Shown: positions 59,190 to 64,000 of the stretch, one piece after another | How positions within the stretch are numbered: position 1 is the stretch's first letter | Layout of the letters: each line of letters starts with the position of its first letter | DNA from: Larix kaempferi | Lineage: Eukaryota; Streptophyta; Pinopsida; Pinales; Pinaceae | DNA: 64,000 bases | NCBI GenBank assembly: GCA_027924585.1 | Contig: BSBM01002086.1 | Location: forward strand, 310,001 to 374,000 | Reading direction: 5' to 3' | The notes under the pieces: generated by a model | The model's database searches: none | Told to the model about the DNA's origin: nothing | What the model saw: the letters and a program-made list of their open reading frames with translations, nothing else | Program-made: the position numbers and the translations under genes

Positions 59190-59937
59190 ATTTGGTACTA
59201 GCTCCCATTGATGAAAATCAAATTGAGGAAATGCCATAAAGTTACAGATTTCATAGTAATACTTGAAATGTTATTTTGACCTATATATTTTTTGTGACCC
59301 TCTTTTTGTTTTTTTGAGCATTATATTGAAACATTAATTGGCGTTCATCTATAAGCACATATCTTGAAGTTTTTCTCAAATACTTTTTGATATTGCTGAA
59401 TTCCATTGGCTCAGTAAATTTGCTTCATTGGTAGGGTTATAAGACTTATTCATTTCGAATACCCTATTCTCCTTTATCCCGTGTGTTATTCTATTTCTTC
59501 CATCTATTCACCTAAAAAATACCAAATTGTCTAGCTCACTGAAACAACTACCTTGAGAGATTTGATATTATGAACACTAGTTATTTTGATTATCCTGGGT
59601 GACCCATCATTCACTTCCTTCAACTTGGCCTCCAAATCGGACAACTGGTGACCCATTTCTTCATTTTGGTCACGATTCATGGATGAGATTTTGGTAGGTT
59701 TAGTGGGAGAGTAATTTTTACTCCACTTCTTACAATTAGATATCACTAATATTTACCAAATTTCTTCTCTATTCCATTCTTATTACACCTTTTGAATCAC
59801 CCAAAACATATATTCCAATCAAAATTTATGTAATTTTCGAGTTAACATACATTTAAAAACCCTGGTTTGGAGACCGTCTTGCTGACTAACATTCCAACTG
59901 AGGTAACTATGCAATTTAGACCCCTACGAGTTTGATG
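59190..59937. other. Anonymous stretch, no gene recognised
   Basis: No pol homology. A minus-strand frame (59531-59746) contains a charged, coiled-coil-like MGHQLSDLEAKLKEVNDG; nothing supports a function. Confidence 0.35.
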
Positions 59938-61495
59938 AAATTGCAGGAAGAAATTTACATGGAACAACCTCCTAGCTATGTTCAGACTAACTCTAGCCTT
60001 GTCTGTCTCCTTAAGAAATTCTTATATGGTTTTCAGCAAGCTTCTCGATCCTGGCATGCCAAAATGAATAGCTTTCTCCTTGAAACTAGTTTTTCTAGAT
60101 GCCATGCTGACCCCAATGTTTATACCAAGAAAGTAGGAAACCATCTCATCATCCTTGTTCTTTATGTTGATGACCTTATTCTCACATGTAGAGACCATAA
60201 AATTTTATCCCATGTGAAATCCATGCCTAAGTAGAACATTGAAATGGCATACTTAGGAAATTTGCATTATTTCTTGGCCTCCAAGTCCTTCAAACCAAAG
60301 AAGGAACATTTATTTCTCAGTCTAAGTATTCTTGTGACCTTCTTTGTGACTTTCACATTGAAAAATGTAAACCAACCCCATCTCCCTTCTAATCTAGAGT
60401 CAAATTTTATGCCACTTGCACTTCACTTGAAGTAGATGCCACCTTGTATCATCAGCTTGTTGTTAGTCTCTTATACTTGACTCATACCCATGTTGATATT
60501 TCTTTTCCATTAGTCATGTTTCCCTCTATATGCAAACACCCCATGAAATCCACTGGAAAGAAGAAAAAATGGTACTTCGATATATTCGGGGTACAGTTCA
60601 GTTTGAGATTCATTATGGTTAAGGGGGACTCCTTTGTTGGTTGGTTTCACTAATTCAGACTGGGCCAACAATAATGATGATTGGAAGTCTACTACATGTT
60701 ATGTTTTTAATCTTAGTTCTAGAACTATCACTTGGGATTGTAAGAAACAACAATATCTTGCTCTTTCTTTAGTAGAAGTAGAGTGTCAAGCCGCAGTTAA
60801 TGTTAATAAGGAAGCTTTGTGGCTTTGACAGATCCTTTCAGAGTTTGGATTCGAGCAATAACATCTGACTACCCTTTGGTGGGACAATCAGAGTGCCATC
60901 AAGTTCGTCAAAGATCTAGTTCAAAATCAATGCAACAAACAAATTAAGTTACATATGCACTTCATCAGAAAGCTTGTTCATGATCGCGTTCTCAAAGCGC
61001 TCTTTTGCTTGCAAATGATCAAGTTGCAATTCAAGGTATTTTTAAGGATTCAAATAGTATACCTAAGTATAGTATTATAGGTGATTATTTTTATTGAGAA
61101 AATCATACATATATATAGGTAGGAAAATATTAAATAAGAATCATACAATTTACTACTAAAACTTATAAATTTTAGCGAATATTACATAAAAAATATATTT
61201 TATGTAAATATATGCAATTTTTTAGAGTAAAAATGGCCAATTAACAATTTTTTTAATGAAAAAATGCAAAAAATAGTGAATTGGCTAAATTTCACCCCTA
61301 AAAATTACCTTGGCAGACATCTTCATAAAGTCTCTTACAGAAGCAAGTTTTCTAAACTTCGATCTATGTTAGGAGTTCATGAATTTGTCATTAAGGGGAG
61401 ATACGATCTAATGCCTCCTTCCTTCTCCTATAGTGCCCCTTTTGTAAATCCTTCAATCATATCCAAAGTTGTTATTAAGAGGGGATGTTAAGATA
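59938..61495 (+). pseudogene. Element G: Copia RT and RNase H relic
   Basis: The sequence starts inside RT (LQEEIYMEQPPSYVQ), with LLKKFLYGFQQASRSWHAKM and an intact catalytic YVDDLIL near 60160. In shifted frames follow YLGNLHYFLASK, YHQLVVSLLYLTHTHVDISF, GFTNSDWANNNDDWKST (RNase H Asp), LALSLVEVECQAAV (Glu) and LWWDNQSAIKFVKD. The RNase H tail is interrupted by a small insertion (61035-61309) and resumes with LADIF and FSKLRSMLGVHEFVIKG. A purine tract aagaggggat at 61486-61495 ends it. Gag, integrase and the RT N-terminus are missing. Confidence 0.9.
61035..61309. mobile_element. 275-base AT-rich MITE-like insertion in element G
   Basis: It splits the RNase H tail between ...caattcaa and ttggcagacatc. 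The ends are ggtatttttaagg and, inverted, ggtaatttttagggg. The interior is over 80% A+T by eye and has no frame. The target duplication is unclear; ttgca (left) and ttggca (right) are candidates. Confidence 0.55.
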
Positions 61496-61900
61496 TTTAG
61501 ACACTTAGGAGTTAGTTAAGACAATTTGTCATAATGTATCCGTTAGGTAAAGTGTGTTTCTTTAGTATGCATTAGTATGCATTTGTATATATGCATTCTG
61601 ATGGTCACGATATGTTATTGACATAGAGTGATCTAATGATTCATATTCTCCTTGATCTTAACGACCATTGATCCATGGCTTAACACCCGATTGGTCCATG
61701 ATATCTATTTAAAGAGCATGGAGGGCCATTTGCTAGTTGATCGATTATGAGAGTCTCATTTGTAACATTCTTTCATTTGCATAATAATGTTCCTAAAGTA
61801 GCTATTTGGCTAGGGCCAGGGAGTGTTTCCTCTTCAAGGGTTTAAACCACATAAAAACATCGGTGTGTTGATTTGTGATCTGTTTATATGAGTGGCTACT
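61496..61900 (+). mobile_element. Element G 3' LTR (right end uncertain)
   Basis: tgttaagatatttagacact follows the purine tract, and a promoter-like ctatttaaagagc lies near 61705. The right boundary cannot be fixed without the 5' LTR; 61900 is a guess. Confidence 0.6.
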
Positions 61901-63724
61901 CAAGGTGTTTGATCTTTTGGAAGTATCTTGTGATAGTCGAAAAATCATAAAAGAATACTATGGAAATGAAATTAGAGGAAGACTCAAACACTACTCAAGA
62001 TTATATTAGGCTTACAAAACCGTAAGGTTTTTTTTCAAGAAGAGGATATTATGGCTTAAGGATAATAGATCTCAAATTATTTATCTAGCACAAGGGTGTG
62101 GTGTCCCCTCTCCCAACCATGAACCATTAATTTATGAGCGATAGGTGTTTACATCATTTGGGAAACACTATATGAAGTGTAAATGTGTATGAGATCTATA
62201 CTCTCCACTTGTGGTCCATGTATTATGAATTTATAATGCCCCTCTTTGACTAAGACTTGATATTATTTGTCATTTTATTTGTTGAGGGCATTCTTGATGT
62301 ATGGAAAACCCAAACTTTGATTGATGAACACACTTGAAACGCATTTATTCTCGAATTTCTTTTGACTTATATGATATTTTATTAATGTCTAATGCGATGA
62401 TTATGAGTGAATCATGAAAATGTGAGAATCACTAGATATTGTTGAATACCATGATTGGTGGTATGAACTCATGATTTGATTTCATGATAAGAATATAAGT
62501 GATTTATAGTGTTGAATTGACCTATTTCTAAAAATCTATTGTTAATTTTTCAAGTGTGATATGAAAGAACCTATGCATATGGATTTTGAAATGAGTTAGA
62601 AATATGGACCCAAGATGGGCTTAGAAGACAATGTATTGGTTTTAATATGATGTTATAAACATGATAATCTTATTTAGAATTACTTAGAGTAGTGCTATTT
62701 GATATGCGTCGCTATATGTGTGCAGAGAGAGGAATGCAAATTTTCCCATTAATCTTACACGTGGGTATAGGTTGCATGGAGGGGCATGATATGTGTATGA
62801 TTCATAGCGGAAGAGTAGCATCCCTACTTCTTGCCTACTAGAAAATCACTTTGTGTAATGAGATAGATATGATACTTCACCGAGGAGGTTATACATTGTT
62901 GTTAGGGAAGGACATAGGCAGTTGCTAATGAAGTATAATTAAGGGGTGCACAATAAGGACAAGCAGTCCTTTTTCCTAAGTGGACAAGAGTCTCTTCCAT
63001 GTGTTTATAGTATGGAGTTAACAGGGCTCTCACCATGTTACATTGATTTTAGCCCACCATGAAAATGTATATGTGTACTTGGATGGGAAGAATGATCATG
63101 ACCTTGCCCTCGGTACTGATTATATTGGTATTGATACCGATGTTGATTTAGATTTACTATTCTAAGACAAGTATCCTTTATGTGCATATATGTGCATATA
63201 ATTGAGATAGATATTAGAAATGCATCATGAAAATAATTATTCACGTAGAGACATTTTTCACTTTAGTTAGAAGAGATATTATGGTAAAATAGGTTGATTT
63301 TATTAGGTAAATTTCAAATAGAAAATTAAATATTAAGAGACATACATAAGTAGAAGATTTTTCATATCCTATTTTTTTAGGTTTTATCTATTTAAAAGTA
63401 AATTATCATGTGCACACACCAAAAGAGTTATAAAATAATGTAGGGACATGGATGAGTAGAAATAAGAAAGGTGTTGGGAGTTGGGTGAATAATATACATT
63501 TAAATTGTTAGAAATTAGAATTATGCACGGAAGATACATGTGGATGGGTGAATAATAGATGTACTAGTGAATTAATAATTTAAGGAATTTTGGATGAGAA
63601 GGTACGTGCCATTTTACACCAGTACTAAGAAAAGAGGGAGGGTGGCCATGAATGACACCCAACATGATCCCAACATTCATCAACTCTCTAGCACCCATTC
63701 AACAAACACAAATATCAGATTGTT
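61901..63724. other. Anonymous stretch, no gene recognised
   Basis: AT-rich DNA with short frames only. A tandem tatgtgcata lies at about 63179-63200. Nothing identifies a family. Confidence 0.35.
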
Positions 63725-64000
63725 CATCGCATTGTTCATGTGGTTTACAAATTAACACTCCAAGCACACTCCAATATCCACCCGGTATTTCACATGTCTT
63801 GTTTGAAGAAGGGTGTGGGTTATAATTCTCGAGTTCAAATTACATTACCAAAAATTGATGCAAAAGGCTCCATTTGGCTCCAACCCGAGTAGTTTTGGTC
63901 ACATTGGAGTGTCACCTATGCCAACACACAATACAAGAAGTTCTAATCCAGTGGAAGGATATGTAGCTAGCAGATACTACTTGAGAAAAATCATCTCATT
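63725..64000 (+). pseudogene. Second copy of element A-type pol C-terminus, runs off the window
   Basis: One frame reads YKLTLQAHSNIHPVFHMSCL, KKGVGYNSRVQITLPKID and GSIWLQPE, then a stop. The chromodomain-like VLIQWKDM and LADTT follow in another frame, with TGA where the family has Trp. It parallels 30625-30899 closely, with fewer lesions in the first half. The element continues beyond 64000. Confidence 0.82.

Overview
This window is plant nuclear DNA made almost wholly of transposable elements, with one host gene at its left edge. The host gene is the 3' part of a MORF/RIP-family gene (multiple organellar RNA editing factor) with GT-AG introns. This family, the Copia and chromovirus elements, their initiator-tRNA-Met-type primer sites and a plant L1-type LINE all point to a land plant. 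The heavy nesting of old, large elements would fit a large gymnosperm-type genome, but that is inference. No prokaryotic or organellar gene organisation, CRISPR array or recognisable tRNA/rRNA was seen.

Layout: 2-1772 MORF gene (5' end outside the window); 1773-4418 its downstream flank; 4419-11693 an old Copia-type element without recognisable pol (element C), with a doubly truncated LINE fragment (5483-8385) inside it. Element C's 3' LTR is split at 11693 by a decayed chromovirus-like Gypsy element (A, 11694-31359). Element A is interrupted near its pol C-terminus by a younger, minus-strand, pol-less LTR element (B, 21474-30624, 4-bp duplication ctaa). More pieces of C's LTR occur at 31360-31555 and 40516-40664. 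Between them lies a Copia element (D, 31769-39868), whose pol is cut by a 1,379-bp near-perfect palindrome with retroviral-type TG...CA ends and a 5-bp target duplication (35516-36894).

The right part holds anonymous DNA (40665-47560) with a worn satellite-like array and a possible solo LTR, a gag relic of the Tat/Ogre kind, and a minus-strand chromovirus (E, about 48466-57520) split in its integrase by a complete chromovirus (F, 49583-56275, 5-bp duplication tgttg). Beyond these are a Copia relic (G, 59938-61900) carrying a small AT-rich insertion with inverted ends, and at the right edge a second copy of element A's pol C-terminus.

No autonomous element in the window looks competent. Most inspected stops in D and F fall where CAA, CAG, CGA or TGG is expected, and F has lost key residues in its RT, integrase and zinc knuckle. 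The most unusual objects are the palindromic LTR-like insertion in D, the structured repeats of element B (a 71-bp array with a covarying hairpin, and a GC-rich self-complementary array beside the primer site), a shared hairpin before the polypurine tract of B and E, and a patchwork of templated insertions at one edge of the LINE fragment.
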